Notes under the pieces: generated by a model
What the model was told of the DNA's origin: nothing
Seen by the model: the letters and a program-made list of their open reading frames with translations, nothing else
Databases searched by the model: none
Program-made: the position numbers and the translations under genes
From: G963667425 sp963667425 [NCBI: bacterium]
GTDB lineage: Bacteria; UBP6; UBA1177
Length of the DNA: 64,000 nucleotides
Direction: 5' to 3'
Assembly (NCBI GenBank): GCA_963667425.1
Contig: OY763407.1
Coordinates: forward strand, 2,356,001 to 2,420,000
Shown here: piece after piece, positions 50,233 through 59,066 of the stretch
How positions within the stretch are numbered: position 1 is the first letter of the stretch
Layout of the letters: every line of letters begins with the position of its first letter

Positions 50233-51411
50233 TCAGTTTTTCTGGAGTATCATGCCTTTAAGAAATTCTGTTTCAGGAGCAGAAATTCTTATCGGATAAT
50301 CTTCACTTTGGTGAAGCTGCTCAAGTATTGTCATATCTGAAAAACTGTCTTTTGATGCAAAAGCCAAAGCTTCTCTGAACATTTCATGTGTAATGGAATC
50401 ATCTCTGCAAAAAGTTATGAGTATTCCATCTTTTTCCAGAATGTTCATAGCTGCCATATTAATGTCTTTATATGTTTTTACCCATTTTGATGCCTCAGTT
50501 CTTTTTTCTACAAAAGGAGGCGGATCAAGTATTATGAGAGAAAAAGTTTCTTTTTTTTGTCTTGCTTTTCTAAAAAAACCAAAAACATCATCTCTCATAA
50601 ACTCTGCTTTATCACTATCAAAACCGTTTAGAGCAATATTTTTTTTTGCTCTATCAAGAACAAATTTTGAGACATCGCAAAGAGTTATCTTTTTAGCTCC
50701 ACCTGCAAGTGCATATATAGAAAATTCACCACAGAAGCAACATGCATCCAGAACATTTTTATCTTTTGCGTATTTTTGTAAATTTTCTCTTATAGATCTG
50801 TATTCGGTATAGAATCCATATTTCTGAATTTCACAGTTTGCCTGAAATGTAAGTCCGTTTTCAACAATTTCCTGTTCATTTTTATAATCCTCTCCAGCAA
50901 GGATTACTACAGAAGGTTCCAGCCCTTCTTCTGTTCTATCAAGAGAGTTGCTTTTGTCATAAACCCATTTTATGTTAGGAACTGTGTCTAAAATTGCTTC
51001 TGCAATATTCTTTTTTTCAATATCCATTCCTGGTGAAACTACATTTAGAAAAACTCCTTCACCAAAAAGGTCAGCTTCGATACCTGGAAGCATATCGGAT
51101 TCTCTGAAAATAAGCTTACATGCATTTGTGTTTTTTATAATATTTTCTCTTTTTCTTATAGCTGACGCTACTTTCTGTTTAAGCCAGTTCGTATCTGGAA
51201 TAACATTTTTATCCCATTCCAGAAGTCTTATTGCAACTCTGGCGTTTCCATTCCAGTGTCCATATGCTATGAAATCTCCTTTATAATCTACTACCTCAAC
51301 AATAGATCCGGTTTCAGGATTTTCTGTTTTTAAAACAGCTCCTGAAAAGACAAGAGGGTTTTTTGAGATAGGTAATTTTTCTCTGCCGGATTTTAAAAAT
51401 ACTTTTTTCAT
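50233..51411 (-). CDS. RlmI-like 23S rRNA cytosine methyltransferase
   Basis: A 392-residue SAM-dependent methyltransferase of the RlmI/YccW group, which methylates C5 of a cytosine in 23S rRNA. An N-terminal PUA-like domain (residues about 1 to 75, with AYGHWNGNARVAIRLL) precedes a small domain and the catalytic fold: QKYGFYTEYRSIRENL near 198, VLDACCFCGEFSIYALAGGAKKI near 220 (motif I), and LIILDPPPFVEKR near 292 (motif IV). A Cys within the motif after DPPPF, usual for RNA m5C enzymes, is replaced by CRDD near 340. It is the last gene of the recA operon, 18 bases after the S1-like gene. Substrate base is inferred. Confidence 0.85.
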   Translation of the reverse strand: MKKVFLKSGREKLPISKNPLVFSGAVLKTENPETGSIVEVVDYKGDFIAYGHWNGNARVAIRLLEWDKNVIPDTNWLKQKVASAIRKRENIIKNTNACKLIFRESDMLPGIEADLFGEGVFLNVVSPGMDIEKKNIAEAILDTVPNIKWVYDKSNSLDRTEEGLEPSVVILAGEDYKNEQEIVENGLTFQANCEIQKYGFYTEYRSIRENLQKYAKDKNVLDACCFCGEFSIYALAGGAKKITLCDVSKFVLDRAKKNIALNGFDSDKAEFMRDDVFGFFRKARQKKETFSLIILDPPPFVEKRTEASKWVKTYKDINMAAMNILEKDGILITFCRDDSITHEMFREALAFASKDSFSDMTILEQLHQSEDYPIRISAPETEFLKGMILQKN

Positions 51412-51429
51412 ATTATCTCCAGTGATAAT

Positions 51430-51669
51430 TTAATTTAGAGCTTTTAGCACGATTGATTCATTTTCCCAATCAAGTTTTTCTATTTTAAGTTTTATTCTGC
51501 TTCCTACTTTAAGATGTTTTTCATCTTTACAGCGAATAAGAAAACCATCAATCTCAACAATTGCAAATCCTTCACTTGGTATTTCTATTACAATACCATC
51601 TATAACAGCACCTTCTCCAAGCTTCTGAAAATAGATTCCTCGTCTTTGTTCAAGCGTTATTCCTGCCAT
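51430..51669 (-). CDS. Small S1-like OB-fold protein
   Basis: A 79-residue protein with the pattern of a single S1-type RNA-binding OB domain: EGAVIDGIVIEIPSEGFAIVEIDGFLIRC near residue 18 and VGSRIKLKIEKLDWENESIVL near 55. This is a guess from strand pattern and spacing, without a strong family signature. It overlaps the 3' end of recX by 20 bases and precedes the rRNA methyltransferase, which fits an RNA-binding role. No signal peptide. Confidence 0.55.
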   Translation of the reverse strand: MAGITLEQRRGIYFQKLGEGAVIDGIVIEIPSEGFAIVEIDGFLIRCKDEKHLKVGSRIKLKIEKLDWENESIVLKALN

Positions 51670-52096
51670 TTAACGCCTCCTGTATAGCTTCAAAAGAAAA
51701 ACCTCTGCTAAGCAGTTTTTGTTTTAATATGTGTGTTTCCGATTTTTTGATTGCAGGTATGGTTTGCTTTATGTTATCAGCTTCTTCTTCAATGGAATAA
51801 GACTTTCTTATTGCTGATACATCAAATTTATTACCTGTTTTCTCATAAAGTTTGGCAATAATGTAGGTAATGCCTTTTTTTTTCCTTTTATATTCATTTA
51901 CGATTTGATAAAGAGTATTTTCATCATTCAGATATTTAAGTTCAACAAGACGGTCTATAGTATCGCCAATTTCTTTTTCTTCAAAACCTTTGGATAAAAG
52001 TTTTCTTGTAAGTTCTGCTACAAAATGATCTCTTAAAGAGAGAATTTTTAATGCAGTTTCAAAAACATTTTTTTTATTCGAATTCAAAGTCATCAT
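51650..52096 (-). CDS. recX: Regulatory protein RecX
   Basis: A protein of about 148 residues, mostly helical, that in known systems binds RecA filaments and limits RecA activity. The RecX three-helix repeats are visible: FETALKILSLRDHFVAELTRKLLSKGFEEKEIGDTIDRLVELKYLND (first repeat, Ser/His-rich turn), then KKKGITYIIAKLYEKTGN and a third repeat ending LLSRGFSFEAIQEAL. The start is uncertain: ATG 52096, ATG 52093 and TTG 52087 all lie inside the 3' end of pilT near GAGG. It follows recA with pilT in between, an unusual insertion. Confidence 0.82.
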   Translation of the reverse strand: MMTLNSNKKNVFETALKILSLRDHFVAELTRKLLSKGFEEKEIGDTIDRLVELKYLNDENTLYQIVNEYKRKKKGITYIIAKLYEKTGNKFDVSAIRKSYSIEEEADNIKQTIPAIKKSETHILKQKLLSRGFSFEAIQEALNGRNNA

Positions 52097-53249
52097 CCTC
52101 TTTTGACTTTGCAAGATTTCTAAGTTCAGGATTTTCCTTACTTTTATCCATTGATTTCCAGTCCCCATCTCCGGAAACAGAAACTCCTTTCATTCTAAGG
52201 GCAAGATCATCAGGCGAAGTTGCATTCTGCATTGCAGCATCCCATGTTATAAATCCTTCTTTGTAAAGAGAGTATATACTTTGATCAAAGCTTTGCATAC
52301 CATATGTCATATAACCGCTTTGGATTACATCACCTATTTCTTTGAATCTTGGAGGATCAAGAATGATATCTCTAACTCGTAAAGTATTTATAAGGACTTC
52401 GACAGCAGGAACTCTTTTCCTTCCATCTTTTGTTTTAATGAGGCGTTGAGAAACTACGGCTCGCAAAACTGAAGCAAGCTGTTGTCTTATCTGTTCCTGC
52501 TGATCTACAGGAAATACTCCTATGATACGGTTTATTGTTTCTGCAGCATCAAGAGTGTGGAGTGTACTGAACACAAGGTGGCCTGTTTCTGCTGCAGTAA
52601 GAGCTATTTCAATTGTCTCGAGATCTCTCATTTCTCCAACCATTATTATATCTGGATCCTGTCTGAGAGCAGATCTCAATGCTTTAGAAAAAGAATATGT
52701 ATCTATTCCAAGTTCTCTCTGATTAATGACGGCATGTTTGTCCTTTAAAAGAAATTCTATGGGATCTTCAATTGTCATTATGTGACAGGTTTTATTATTG
52801 TTGATATAATCAATCATTGATGCCAGCGTTGTGGATTTACCACTTCCTGTTGTTCCGGTGAGAAGTACTAGACCTCTCTGAAACATGGCTACTTTTTTCA
52901 ATATAGGCGGAAGATGCAAATCATCCATTGGCTGTACACTGAAAGGAATAAGTCTGAAAACCATCCCGATACTGCTTCTCTGTTTGAAAAGATTAACCCT
53001 GAATCTTCCAGTACCAGGCAAGCTGTAGGCAAAATCTATTTCTTTTTCTTTGGTGAATGTTTCCTGATTTTCTTCATTGAGAACGGTTTTTACCATAACG
53101 TCAACTTCTTCAGGTTTAATAACACCAAAATCATCAACTTTTATAAGCCTTCCATTTATCCTGAATACAGGAACACTGTAGGTTTTTATGTGTACGTCGG
53201 AAGCATTCGCTTTGACAGCAACTTCAAGGATGTTTTCAATTGTTCTCAT
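52074..53249 (-). CDS. pilT: Twitching motility ATPase PilT
   Basis: A 391-residue hexameric ATPase that retracts type IV pili. Motifs in order: Walker A LLTGTTGSGKSTT near residue 128, the Asp box TIEDPIEFL, Walker B RQDPDIIMVGEMRDLETI near 198, and the His box ETGHLVFSTLHTLDA near 222; the PilT signature AIRNLIRE near the end is replaced by RTYGMQSFDQSIYSL, close to PilU/PilT2 forms. The C-terminal 60 residues are a charged tail longer than PilT. It lies 11 bases after recA. No other pil gene is in the window. Confidence 0.93.
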   Translation of the reverse strand: MRTIENILEVAVKANASDVHIKTYSVPVFRINGRLIKVDDFGVIKPEEVDVMVKTVLNEENQETFTKEKEIDFAYSLPGTGRFRVNLFKQRSSIGMVFRLIPFSVQPMDDLHLPPILKKVAMFQRGLVLLTGTTGSGKSTTLASMIDYINNNKTCHIMTIEDPIEFLLKDKHAVINQRELGIDTYSFSKALRSALRQDPDIIMVGEMRDLETIEIALTAAETGHLVFSTLHTLDAAETINRIIGVFPVDQQEQIRQQLASVLRAVVSQRLIKTKDGRKRVPAVEVLINTLRVRDIILDPPRFKEIGDVIQSGYMTYGMQSFDQSIYSLYKEGFITWDAAMQNATSPDDLALRMKGVSVSGDGDWKSMDKSKENPELRNLAKSKEDDDFEFE

Positions 53250-53260
53250 TTTTTATAAAC

Positions 53261-54310
53261 CTATTTTTTTTCTTTTTTTTCTTTCTTTTTTTCTTCTGCT
53301 ACTTCGGTGATTTCTTCTTCTTTTACAAGGTTGTAAAAAGCTTTCACCTTGTCAGCAATTTCTTTTGTAAGCTCTGTGTTTTCCTTAAGAGTGTTACATA
53401 CATTTGTAACACCCTGACCAAGCCTTGTTTCTTCGTAAGAATACCAGCTACCTGATTTTTTTATTATTTCCGCACGCTCAGCTACATTGACTAAATCAGA
53501 AAGTCTGTCAATACCTTTTCCGTACATCATATCGAAAACAGCTTCTTTAAAAGGAGGAGAAACCTTGTTTTTAACAACTTTTACTTTTACCTGATTGCCT
53601 TTTATGTCTTCTTTTTCTTTTATTGATGCTATTTTTCTTACGTCAAGTCTTACTGATGCGTAAAATTTAAGAGCATTTCCACCTGTAGTTGTTTCTGGAT
53701 TTCCAAACATGACACCAATTTTCATTCTAAGCTGATTTATAAAAATAAGACATGTGCTGGATTTGCTTACAGCTGCAGTAAGTTTTCTGAGAGCCTGAGA
53801 CATCAGTCTTGCCTGAACACCCATATGACTGTCTCCCATTTCACCTTCTATTTCAGATCTTGGAACAAGAGCTGCAACACTGTCAACAACAACTACATCT
53901 ATTGCGTTGCTTCTAACGAGTGATTCAACTATTTCAAGAGCCTGTTCCGCATAATCAGGCTGAGACATTACAAGATTATCAACCTGCACACCAACTCTTT
54001 TTGCATATGAAGGATCAAAAGCATGTTCAACATCTACAAATGCACACAAGCCCCCTTTCTTTTGGGCTTCAGCTATGGCATGAAGTGCCAGTGTTGTTTT
54101 TCCTGAAGATTCAGGTCCATATATTTCAATAATTCTTCCTCTTGGGTATCCTCCAACTCCAAGTGCAATATCAAGACTCATAGCTCCACTTGGAATTACA
54201 GGAATATCAACTTCAGGAGCGTCCCCGAGAATCATGATAGAACCTTTACCATACTGTTTTTCTATGTTGTGAATTACACTGTTGAGCAGTTCTCTTTTTG
54301 TATCGGACAT
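53261..54310 (-). CDS. recA: Recombinase RecA
   Basis: A 349-residue recombinase for homologous repair and SOS signalling. Walker [10 protein letters not shown] lies near residue 65, Walker [11 protein letters not shown] near 139, loop L1 around [12 protein letters not shown], and loop L2 around [10 protein letters not shown]. The C-terminus is short and ends in Lys/Glu repeats ([11 protein letters not shown]). Its start overlaps the stop of the upstream small gene by one base, so it has no leader of its own and no LexA-like box is visible just upstream. Expression from the upstream operon promoter is implied; an internal promoter cannot be excluded. Confidence 0.97.
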   Translation of the reverse strand: MSDTKRELLNSVIHNIEKQYGKGSIMILGDAPEVDIPVIPSGAMSLDIALGVGGYPRGRIIEIYGPESSGKTTLALHAIAEAQKKGGLCAFVDVEHAFDPSYAKRVGVQVDNLVMSQPDYAEQALEIVESLVRSNAIDVVVVDSVAALVPRSEIEGEMGDSHMGVQARLMSQALRKLTAAVSKSSTCLIFINQLRMKIGVMFGNPETTTGGNALKFYASVRLDVRKIASIKEKEDIKGNQVKVKVVKNKVSPPFKEAVFDMMYGKGIDRLSDLVNVAERAEIIKKSGSWYSYEETRLGQGVTNVCNTLKENTELTKEIADKVKAFYNLVKEEEITEVAEEKKKEKKEKK

Positions 54311-54630
54311 TAAATACCTCCTGAAGATTTATTTGTTTCGATTTGAAAAAATTTATATTGTACAGGTGATAAAATTACAGTTCTTATATAACTGAGCTCT
54401 TTTCTTTCTATTTTTAAAATGTAAGAAGAATCTTTTTTTTCAACATCTGTCATAATAGAACCATTTTTTATATCTTTAAGTATTCCTTTAAGAAGTTTTA
54501 CCTGTTCATGAATATGTCTGACTCTTTCTGTTTTAAAGAATTCATAGTTTTTGTTACGTGAAATTTCTTCTTTATAGAGTTTTTCAAAAATTTCATCGTC
54601 ATTAAGATCTTTAAGTTTATATTCTGTCAT
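54310..54630 (-). CDS. Small protein of unknown function in the recA operon
   Basis: A 106-residue protein that I do not recognise. The N-terminal half is helical and charged ([28 protein letters not shown]), the middle has a helix with [16 protein letters not shown], and the C-terminal part shows strands ([19 protein letters not shown]). ATG 54630 is preferred because GGAG lies upstream; a TTG 18 bases earlier overlaps that site. It sits between the MurU-like gene (21-base gap) and recA (one-base overlap). There is no signal peptide. Confidence 0.6.
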   Translation of the reverse strand: MTEYKLKDLNDDEIFEKLYKEEISRNKNYEFFKTERVRHIHEQVKLLKGILKDIKNGSIMTDVEKKDSSYILKIERKELSYIRTVILSPVQYKFFQIETNKSSGGI

Positions 54631-54651
54631 AACTCTTTTCTCCTTCAAAAT

Positions 54652-55650
54652 TTAATAAAATATACGGCCAAGAGTTCCTGAAAGAAATTTTTCCCCACCC
54701 GCATTTGGCAGATATACTATTTTTTCTATTGATGTATCTCCTTTTACAGCAGCATTTTTACCTACAACAAGCTCAGGGCCGACTTTGATTGAATTCCTGA
54801 GATCTGCTCCATCTCCAATAAGTACCGGCGGTGTAATTGGAACAGCTGCCATTTTTACATTGTTTCCAAATGCAACCAGTGATTCCGGGCCAATTTCGGG
54901 AGAAACATTTGCAATAGAATCAAGTGGATTAAAATAAGATAGCGGAAGTGATTTTAAAAGATCAAAGCTACATGTCAGAAAAGCATCCACAGTTCCGATA
55001 TCCCACCAGCGCCCTTTTATCGTAAAAGCACCCATTTCTTTTTTATCTTCTATTATTCTGCAATAAATATCATCTGTTATGGAAAGGAATATATCTTCGG
55101 GAATATATTCAAGTATTTCCGGTTCAAGAATATGAAGTCCGGTAAAAATGGAATTTCCTTTAGGTAAAGAAGGATAGATTGAGCTGTTAATCATTCTTGT
55201 TAAAAGGCCATCTTCAGATGTAAGAACAGCTCTCTTATCTTCGGACGCAGATGGAATTACGCCCAAAGTAGCTATTCTTCCACTGTTTTTATGATAATCC
55301 ACAATATCATCAAGGGAAAAATCAAAAATAGTATCAGAATTGATCACAATAAAAGTACTATCAACTTTTTCTCTAAGAGAACCAATAGCTCCTCCGGTGC
55401 CAAGTATTTCTTTTTCTTCAAGCCATGTAATTGAAACACCATATTCTTTGCCATTTCCAAGTTTGGATTTTATTTCATCCCTGCGATGATGTACATTTAT
55501 GAAAATATCCTTTATTCCATAGTTTTTCAGAAATTTTATATTGTACTCTATCACAGGAATATTAAGAATAGGAAGAAGCGGTTTTGGTATTTCATCTGTA
55601 ATTGGTGCAAGTCTTGATCCAAAACCGGCGGCTAAAATGAGTGCTTTCAT
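54652..55650 (-). CDS. MurU-like sugar-1-phosphate nucleotidyltransferase
   Basis: A 332-residue nucleotidyltransferase that loads a sugar-1-phosphate with UTP or GTP. The NTP-binding N-terminus reads LILAAGFGSRLAPITDEIPKPLLPI (residues 4 to 28), with EEKEILGTGGAI near 78 and VINSDTIFDF near 98 (metal Asp). Beyond residue 230 there is a left-handed beta-helix-like C-terminal extension, absent from Pseudomonas MurU (about 224 residues). Its start overlaps the AmgK-like kinase gene by four bases, and the pair matches the AmgK/MurU route of cell-wall sugar recycling (MurNAc-1-phosphate to UDP-MurNAc). Alternative: a mannose- or heptose-1-phosphate enzyme. Confidence 0.75.
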   Translation of the reverse strand: MKALILAAGFGSRLAPITDEIPKPLLPILNIPVIEYNIKFLKNYGIKDIFINVHHRRDEIKSKLGNGKEYGVSITWLEEKEILGTGGAIGSLREKVDSTFIVINSDTIFDFSLDDIVDYHKNSGRIATLGVIPSASEDKRAVLTSEDGLLTRMINSSIYPSLPKGNSIFTGLHILEPEILEYIPEDIFLSITDDIYCRIIEDKKEMGAFTIKGRWWDIGTVDAFLTCSFDLLKSLPLSYFNPLDSIANVSPEIGPESLVAFGNNVKMAAVPITPPVLIGDGADLRNSIKVGPELVVGKNAAVKGDTSIEKIVYLPNAGGEKFLSGTLGRIFY

Positions 55651-56672
55651 TTAAAATCTCCTTCGGAAAACTCGGAAATAAACGGCGCAAGCTCACTAAT
55701 AATATCTTTTCTTCCCAGTTTTTCAAGGGAATGTCTGACATAAAAAAGTGATGGTCTTATAAATGGTATAAACCATTTCTTACCTTTGATCTGATGAAGA
55801 AATACGAATCTTCCTGCATCTTTTAACTTTCTTTGTACTGTCTGCATATGAAAAACATACAGAAAATCTTTTTTCTCGGAAAAGATTTCTGATATCATAT
55901 TGCTATTGTTCCAGTAAAACTCTAAAAGTTCATTAAGTTCCTTTTCATTAAGATAGATATATGAATCTCTTAAAAGAGCAACAAGATCATAAACCGGGGT
56001 TGAAAGCAGTGCATCCTGAAAATCTATAAGATAAAAATCATCATTTTTTTGCATAATGTTTTTTGACTGAAAATCTCTGTGAGAAACAATATTTGGAAGA
56101 GAAGCAAGATAAGATGAAATTTCTTCAAAATCAGGCAAAAGCTTTTCCCATAAACCATCGAAAGAAGGGTAATAAACTCTTTTTTCTATCATGTATTCAT
56201 AAAAATGATAAAACTCATTCATAAAAAGTTTATGATCAAATTTCTTGTTATCTGCAGCACATTTTTTTCTTGTTGGCGAAACAGCTCCTTTTTGCCAATC
56301 TATAAGTAAGATAATGGCTTTTTTGAGAGAATTGATTTTATCTTCTGTGGAATTTATAAGTGCAAATAAAGTGTTGTCCCCCAAATCTTCCTGAATCATA
56401 ATTCCTTCATCGTCATTTTTGTAATAAATCTCAGGAAATTTTACAAAAGGAGAAAAAGAGTCGTGAACGGATATAAAATCAGAATATGCATCTCCCCTGC
56501 CAAATTCAGGAGAACCTGATAAAGCCACTTTAACAGCAATAGCTTTAAAGCTGCTGTTTATAAGTCGAATATAGATTCTGGAACTTGCATCACCAAAAAG
56601 AGGTTCCAATGTTGTTTCATTACTGCTGCCCCGCCAATCGTCTACAGCTTTTAATATTAAATTTTCTGTCAT
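55647..56672 (-). CDS. AmgK-like sugar kinase (aminoglycoside phosphotransferase fold)
   Basis: A 341-residue kinase of the APH fold. It follows AmgK, the anomeric MurNAc/GlcNAc kinase: FGDASSRIYIRL near residue 26, IMIQEDLGDNTLF near 90, the catalytic loop IVSHRDFQSKNIM near 192, the metal motif YLIDFQDALLSTPVYDLVALLRDSYIYL near 212, and the family-typical LYVFHMQTVQRKLKDAGRF near 270. Length matches AmgK (about 340). The kinase would feed the MurU-like enzyme encoded by the next, overlapping gene. Four bases also overlap the upstream membrane-protein gene. Other APH-fold small-molecule kinases remain possible. Confidence 0.8.
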   Translation of the reverse strand: MTENLILKAVDDWRGSSNETTLEPLFGDASSRIYIRLINSSFKAIAVKVALSGSPEFGRGDAYSDFISVHDSFSPFVKFPEIYYKNDDEGIMIQEDLGDNTLFALINSTEDKINSLKKAIILLIDWQKGAVSPTRKKCAADNKKFDHKLFMNEFYHFYEYMIEKRVYYPSFDGLWEKLLPDFEEISSYLASLPNIVSHRDFQSKNIMQKNDDFYLIDFQDALLSTPVYDLVALLRDSYIYLNEKELNELLEFYWNNSNMISEIFSEKKDFLYVFHMQTVQRKLKDAGRFVFLHQIKGKKWFIPFIRPSLFYVRHSLEKLGRKDIISELAPFISEFSEGDFK

Positions 56673-57283
56673 TTTTTCTCCATTTGCTCGTGAAGCTCAT
56701 CAACTACAGATAAAATAAAAGGAATAGAGAGTGCTGTGAAAAGTGAAAGTATTATTGGAAAATCTGAAAAAAGATTATATATGAAAAGTTCCAGTGCAAA
56801 GAAAATAAGAGACATCATAAAAAGCCTGAATCTAAGACCTTTACCTATGTCAAAACTTTCTATTATAGCATCAAAAGCAAAGATTTTCTTTTTTACAGAA
56901 ATTGACCATGAAAACATTATAAAGGTAAAAATTAAAACTGCAGGAATAACAAAAATAGTATAACCTATTGTCATTAAAGGATATACAACAAGAGAAATAA
57001 TAAAACCTGAAAGAAAATAATCAGTGAATTTTTTAATAACAGTAGTATTCGCATCTCTGAAATTATATGACTGACTGTAAATTTCATTTTCCATTGAAAG
57101 CAAAATCATTCCTGAAAAAAGCATAAAAACTGCAATTCCGGCAATTTTGTAATAAGAAATAAGAGCTAAAATGCCCCATAAAAGAAGTATATGCGGCAGT
57201 AGTGATTTAAAAGATGCTTTATAGTTAATAACTCCCTGTTTTAATGCACTTTCAAGATCAAGTATCTCTATTTTTTTTGTCAA
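56669..57283 (-). CDS. Integral membrane protein of unknown function
   Basis: A 204-residue membrane protein with about five or six hydrophobic segments (for example IAGIAVFMLFSGMILLS, YTIFVIPAVLIFTFIMFSWSI). It has a short charged N-terminus and a C-terminal end DELHEQMEKK on the cytoplasmic side. It resembles DUF-type membrane proteins with repeated AFDAI-like pieces but I cannot name a family. It is the first gene of the amgK/murU/recA operon, following a promoter and overlapping the kinase gene by four bases. GAGGTC lies before the ATG. Transport of cell-wall sugars is conceivable from context only. Confidence 0.65.
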   Translation of the reverse strand: MTKKIEILDLESALKQGVINYKASFKSLLPHILLLWGILALISYYKIAGIAVFMLFSGMILLSMENEIYSQSYNFRDANTTVIKKFTDYFLSGFIISLVVYPLMTIGYTIFVIPAVLIFTFIMFSWSISVKKKIFAFDAIIESFDIGKGLRFRLFMMSLIFFALELFIYNLFSDFPIILSLFTALSIPFILSVVDELHEQMEKK

Positions 57284-57308
57284 AAAGACCTCCTCTCAAA
57301 CAACGCTA

Positions 57309-57337
57309 AGTCTACCAACAATGGTCTTTAAAATCAA
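57309..57337 (-). promoter_or_regulatory. Promoter of the amgK-murU-recA operon
   Basis: On the minus strand TTGATT (57332-57337) and TAGACT (57309-57314) are 17 bases apart, 25 bases before the first start codon. Confidence 0.55.
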
Positions 57338-57357
57338 TTTTGCTGAATAGATTAAAA

Positions 57358-57385
57358 TTGAATCTTTAGACTTATTTTATATAAT
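57358..57385 (+). promoter_or_regulatory. Promoter of ribE
   Basis: TTGAAT (57358-57363) and TATAAT (57380-57385) are 16 bases apart. The leader before ribE is only about 20 bases, too short for an FMN riboswitch. Confidence 0.7.
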
Positions 57386-57411
57386 TCCAATGTTTATTAG
57401 GAGAAAAGACA

Positions 57412-58035
57412 ATGTTCACAGGATTGATAGAAAAGTGTTCCAAAGTTATTTCCATTTCGGGAAACAGTATGGAAAAAAAACTGGTTATAGAAAACCCTTT
57501 TAATGTTGGTGAAATAAAGAAAGGAGAGTCTGTTGCTGTTGATGGCACATGCCTGACAGTTACATCTTTTGATGCACATAAAATAGAATTTTTTGTTTCT
57601 GCAAGAAGCGTAAAAGCAACAATAGCTGCTTCGTATAAAACCGGAATAACAGTAAATCTTGAAAGAGCAATGCAGTTTGGCGGCAGGCTTGATGGGCATA
57701 TAGTTCAAGGACATGTTGATACTACGGCAAAAATGGTTGCAATGAAAAAAGTAGATTCAGGATATGAAATTGAAATAACACTTGATTCCGATTATGAAAA
57801 TCTTGTGGTTGATAAAGGCTCTGTTGCAGTTAATGGAATAAGTCTGACAGTTGCAGAGCTGAAACCTTCAAGCTTTATTGTATCAGTTATTCCTGAAACC
57901 CTTTCTTCAACAAATATATCTGAAAAACTTCATAATAACGTAAATATTGAATTTGATATTCTGGGAAAATATGTTCAGAGGCAGCTCTCTTTAAAAAGCA
58001 GTAAAAACATTGATTCAATGCTGGAAATGCTTTAA
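57412..58035 (+). CDS. ribE: Riboflavin synthase alpha subunit
   Basis: A 207-residue enzyme that forms riboflavin from two lumazine molecules. It has the duplicated lumazine-binding halves: MFTGLIEKC with GESVAVDGTCLTVTSF near residue 37 and HIVQGHVDTTAKM near 98, then a second half with KGSVAVNGISLTVAEL near 132 and YVQRQL near 183. Length is typical (about 200 to 215). GGAG lies before the ATG. No other rib gene is next to it; it overlaps the CAP-domain gene by one base. Confidence 0.95.
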   Translation: MFTGLIEKCSKVISISGNSMEKKLVIENPFNVGEIKKGESVAVDGTCLTVTSFDAHKIEFFVSARSVKATIAASYKTGITVNLERAMQFGGRLDGHIVQGHVDTTAKMVAMKKVDSGYEIEITLDSDYENLVVDKGSVAVNGISLTVAELKPSSFIVSVIPETLSSTNISEKLHNNVNIEFDILGKYVQRQLSLKSSKNIDSMLEML

Positions 58036-58817
58036 TGGCAGCAGTTTTAATTTTTCTATTTTCCTTAATTACATCTGATGAAATAATAAACACTGCTCAG
58101 CAAAATGGTTTTTATTACAAAAATGTTGAAATAGAAGAAGTTAAAGCTCAAGATTGTGAAAATGAAAATAACTTTGTAAAAAAAGAAAAACATTGCTGGA
58201 AACTTATAAGACAGGATAAAACAGAAATAAATCTGAAAGAAAAAGCCAACGACATAATTGTTGAAATTACTCCTGATAAATCATTTTCCATCTATTATAT
58301 CTATATTGAGAAAAACTTTAAAGTAATAAGAACGGTTATTAAAAGCAGGCAAATAGAAATAAAAAAACGTCGTGGAATAAATTCAATTCAAATAACAGCA
58401 GTTGGAGAAAAAGGACCGGAAGTAATCTATCAGAGAGATTTTACAGAAAAAAAAGAAAGCAAATTTGCAAAAACCATAGATGAATCGATCAAAATAGCAA
58501 GAACTCTTCGAAAGTTAGCTCCACTTGTAAAAGATTCAGAACTTGATGCAATCGCTGAAAGAAGGTGTAACAGTATATTAGGAAATACGCTTCAACACTA
58601 TGATTCTGTAAATGGAAGTGTTGCACACAACAATTTAAAATCAAGAACAATAGGTGAAAACCTTTTTATTGCAGAAAATGAGAAAGATGCATGGGAAATG
58701 ATGGCAAAATCACCATCACACCTTTTTAACCTCGTGCATCCAGATTTTACCAAATACGGTATCTGTATAAAAAAGAAAGATAATAAAATCTATGGAGCTG
58801 TGATTTTCAGCAGATAA
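58035..58817 (+). CDS. Exported CAP/SCP-domain protein
   Basis: A 260-residue protein with a short hydrophobic N-terminus (MAAVLIFLFSLITSDEI) that may be a signal peptide. The C-terminal 110 residues form a CAP (SCP/PR-1) domain: SELDAIAERRCNSIL near residue 172, VAHNNLKSRTIGENLF near 198 with the GEN motif, and WEMMAKSPSHLFNLVHPDFTKYGI near 220. The middle (residues 20 to 150) is unrecognised. CAP domains are found in secreted proteins with binding or rarely protease roles; the canonical His pair is partly kept. It starts on the ribE stop (TAATG), and its stop lies five bases before the convergent tRNA-Leu. Confidence 0.78.
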   Translation: MAAVLIFLFSLITSDEIINTAQQNGFYYKNVEIEEVKAQDCENENNFVKKEKHCWKLIRQDKTEINLKEKANDIIVEITPDKSFSIYYIYIEKNFKVIRTVIKSRQIEIKKRRGINSIQITAVGEKGPEVIYQRDFTEKKESKFAKTIDESIKIARTLRKLAPLVKDSELDAIAERRCNSILGNTLQHYDSVNGSVAHNNLKSRTIGENLFIAENEKDAWEMMAKSPSHLFNLVHPDFTKYGICIKKKDNKIYGAVIFSR

Positions 58818-58822
58818 AAAAA

Positions 58823-58909
58823 TGGTGCCGGAAACAGGACTCGAACCTGCACAGGAATACTCCCACTAGAACCTGAATCTAGCGCGTCTACCAATTCCAC
58901 CATTCCGGC
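58823..58909 (-). tRNA. tRNA-Leu (anticodon CAG)
   Basis: An 87-base class II tRNA with encoded CCA. The acceptor GCCGGAA pairs with TTCCGGC. The anticodon stem CTAGA pairs with TCTAG around TTCAGGT, giving anticodon CAG, which reads CUG. The T arm is intact. Confidence 0.95.
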
Positions 58910-58927
58910 ACTTCAATTGCGAGTGCG

Positions 58928-58954
58928 ATTATACTTATCGGTGCTATTTGTCAA
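58928..58954 (-). promoter_or_regulatory. Promoter of tRNA-Leu(CAG)
   Basis: On the minus strand consensus TTGACA (58949-58954) and TATAAT (58928-58933) occur with a short 15-base spacer, about 18 bases before the mature 5' end. Confidence 0.7.
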
Positions 58955-59066
58955 GATAATTGATTAATATGTGGCAAAAAAATATTTGGAATAAAAAAGT
59001 TTTTCCTTACTATAAAAAAGTTTACTGAATTTATGGCTTTGAGAACTTTATTGACAGGATGATTTT

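Noticed and set aside
53240-53455. Plus-strand Phe-rich frame opposite the end of recA
   Set aside because: It is the antisense of the Lys/Glu-rich recA tail and has no features of a gene.
57386-57411. Possible FMN riboswitch before ribE
   Set aside because: The promoter -10 ends at 57385 and the gene starts at 57412, which leaves far too short a leader.
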